Shown here: positions 20,352-21,462 of the stretch, in pieces
How positions within the stretch are numbered: position 1 is the first letter of the stretch
Layout of the letters: every line of letters starts with the position of its first letter
NCBI GenBank assembly: GCA_015680685.1
Contig: MNCI01005766.1
Location: 5,641-27,102 of the forward strand
Origin: Gnetum montanum
Lineage: Eukaryota > Streptophyta > Gnetopsida > Gnetales > Gnetaceae
Length of the DNA stretch: 21,462 nt
Direction of reading: 5' to 3'
The notes under the pieces: generated by a model
What the model was told of the DNA's origin: nothing
The model's input: only the letters and a program-made list of their open reading frames with translations
Database searches by the model: none
Made by a program: the position numbers and the translations under genes

Positions 20352-20795
20352 TAGGAATATGAAAATGCATTCTAGAACCTCAAGCAAAAGCTCATAGAGA
20401 CTCCAATTCTATGAGCACATGACTAGTCCAAACCATTTCATATAATGATTGATGCATCTAATTATGCCTTGTGATCCATGCTTATGTAGTTGGATGATAA
20501 GAAACATCCATATTACATCCACTACACAAGTCAAAGCATTGTGGGTGCATAGTTGAATTACACCACCATAGAGAAAGAACTGATGGTAGTGGTGTATGCT
20601 TTGGAAAAGTTTAGGCACTATGTGCTTAGATATAAAGTGTTTATGCACACTGATCATAGTGCCATATACTTCCTCATGAATAAGCCAACAGTGAGCCCGT
20701 ATGTCATACGGTGGTTGGTGATCTTATAGAAATTTGATCTCACAATGGTAAATTGGAAATGGATTGAGAATGTGATCACTGATCACTTGTCTTGA
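20352..20795 (+). pseudogene. RNase H relic
   Basis: Frame 3 reads LIETPIL, then KPFHIMIDASNYAL with the first catalytic aspartate at 20451. LNYTTIEKELMVVVYALEKF follows, with the glutamate in EKEL, then MHTDHSAIYFL (aspartate at 20652) and ENVITDHLS at the end. The order and spacing match gypsy RNase H. Stops fall at expected W, Q and R positions, for example HD*SKPF and GA*LNYTT, and the final TGA follows DHLS where relatives have R. It follows the RT relic directly, after a frameshift. Confidence 0.8.
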
Positions 20796-20839
20796 TTATG
20801 ATGGGATAACAAAGAGGAGGAAAGCTCGCTCTTTAACCA

Positions 20840-21356
20840 ATTTCCTAATGAACTCCTCTTTGTTGGTGTAATAAATGAACACAAGTGCCTACAAAATCAA
20901 AATTGTATGATGGCATCCTCACAAATCTTCTCACATAGGAGATTCCATAATATCTGGATTATAGAAAAAAATAATAGTTTCTTCATCAGGCCAAACACTT
21001 CATGGAAATCAATAGACACCTTTACAAGGTATGTGCTAATGGCCTAGTTCATTAGTGTGCCCTTGACACAAATCAATTGCGTGTTCTCCAAGATGCTCAT
21101 GAAGGTCCTTGTGGAGACCACTATGTTGGGAGACGCATGACCATAAAAATCCTAATAGTAGGTTACTACTGGCCCACAATCTTCAAGAATGCCCACCAAT
21201 TTTTCTGATCCTATGAGTGCTATCAATGAATGGTGGGATGACTGCACGAATGGAGGATCCTCAGTAGTGGATTCAACCACTAGAACCCTTCAACATATGG
21301 GGCATTGACTTCATGGGCCCCATCACACCTATGTCTAATAAAAAGGCATATATTAT
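20840..21356 (+). pseudogene. Integrase relic, cut by an LTR insertion
   Basis: Frame 2 reads the zinc-binding HHCC region: histidines at 21098 and 21119 (DAHEGPCGDHYVG), GYYWPTI, then YECYQ with a cysteine at 21218; the first cysteine position is damaged (a TGA lies nearby). Frame 1 then reads PFNIWGIDFMGPITP with the first catalytic aspartate at 21307-21309. NKKAYII follows, and the protein stops matching at 21357, where the next LTR starts. The rest of the catalytic core is not in the window. Confidence 0.8.
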
Positions 21357-21382
21357 TGATGAGACGCGACATGCATAGTGCT

Positions 21383-21426
21383 GCGATATCGCGTCTTTCC
21401 CTGCGATATCGCGTATGCGATATCGC
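21383..21426. repeat. Three GCGATATCGC palindromes in LTR B U3
   Basis: Perfect 10-bp copies lie at 21383-21392, 21403-21412 and 21417-21426. The spacing is 20 and 14 bp, so it is not the regular 36-bp array of LTR A although the core is the same. Confidence 0.9.
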
Positions 21427-21442
21427 GGTCCGCCACCATATC

Positions 21443-21451
21443 TATAAATAA
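21443..21451 (+). promoter_or_regulatory. LTR B TATA box
   Basis: TATAAATAA followed by GAGG is identical to the LTR A promoter core at 1132. Confidence 0.75.
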
Positions 21452-21462
21452 GAGGCGGCACT

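Larger units (their letters stand above)
15011..21356 (+). mobile_element. Decayed Athila/Tat-like Ty3/gypsy retrotransposon, 5' LTR to integrase
   Basis: The order is 5' LTR (15011-15871), tRNA-Asp-type primer binding site (15873-15890), gag (from 16034), protease, reverse transcriptase, RNase H, and integrase, which is the Ty3/gypsy order. The reverse transcriptase wording (FLDGYSGYNQI, MPLGLCNAPTTFQ, VFMDDFS) is typical of the Athila/Tat branch. The reading frame shifts at about 16440 (2 to 3), between protease and reverse transcriptase (3 to 1), near 20350 (1 to 3), and again in integrase (2, then 1). There are dozens of stops. The integrase is cut at 21357 by another LTR, and the 3' half of the element is outside the window. 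Confidence 0.85.
21357..21462 (+). repeat. Start of a second palindrome-type LTR (LTR B), inserted in integrase
   Basis: TGATGAG at 21357 interrupts the integrase frame. Like LTR A it has GATATC-centred palindromes upstream of the sequence TATAAATAAGAGG (from 21443). Three copies of GCGATATCGC lie at 21383, 21403 and 21417, against about five in A. The TATA box is 86 bp from the start, against 204 bp in A, so it is a shorter variant of the family. The window ends inside it. TATTA (21352-21356) would be one copy of a 5-bp target duplication. Confidence 0.8.

Noticed and set aside
1-21462. CRISPR arrays, bacterial operons, rRNA, organelle insertions or tRNA genes
   Set aside because: None seen: the repeats are short eukaryotic tandem copies or LTR parts, and no RNA gene fold was recognised by eye.

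Overview
This window looks like nuclear DNA from a land plant, most likely a seed plant. The evidence is one intact gene of clearly plant type (splicing factor SF3a60/SF3A3, the ATROPOS orthologue) set among decayed Ty3/gypsy LTR retrotransposons. At least one of these belongs to the Athila/Tat branch, with a tRNA-Asp-type primer binding site. The low gene density, old eroded elements and long AT-rich unique stretches would suit a large genome such as a conifer's, but that is a guess and the sequence does not prove it.

Layout. Bases 1-1935 are the 3' end of an LTR retrotransposon on the + strand: a decayed ORF, a polypurine tract, and a 3' LTR with TGATGAGT/ACTCATCA ends. This LTR holds a 36-bp tandem array of GCGATATCGC-type palindromes just upstream of its TATA box. 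A single N inside it is flanked by a 73-bp duplication, which looks like an unmerged contig overlap. Bases 1936-3800 are AT-rich with a few small repeats. Bases 4063-5610 are an uninterrupted 515-codon SF3a60 gene. Bases 5611-12761 hold no gene that I can support, only small tandem duplications and palindromes. Bases 12762-14408 may be a solo or old LTR of another gypsy lineage.

Bases 14687-21462 are a nest of related LTR elements on the + strand. A truncated LTR (14687-15010) is followed by a 5' LTR (15011-15871), a primer binding site (15873-15890), and relics of gag, protease, reverse transcriptase, RNase H and integrase. These relics are broken by many stops and frameshifts. The integrase relic is cut at 21357 by the start of another LTR, of the same palindrome-bearing type as the one at 928, which runs off the window.

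Four LTRs in the window share one architecture. The TATA box to GTTAGAATA distance is 82, 82 and 81 nt in the three that reach that far, and the TATA box to AATAAA distance is 179 and 178 nt in two. The two complete LTRs also carry an inverted repeat in U5 whose arms differ in sequence but pair within each copy, 338 and 339 nt from the LTR end once the assembly duplication is removed. That candidate conserved RNA hairpin, with the palindromic U3 array, is the most interesting signal here. SF3a60 is the only gene I judge functional, and nothing suggests that it works together with the transposon relics.
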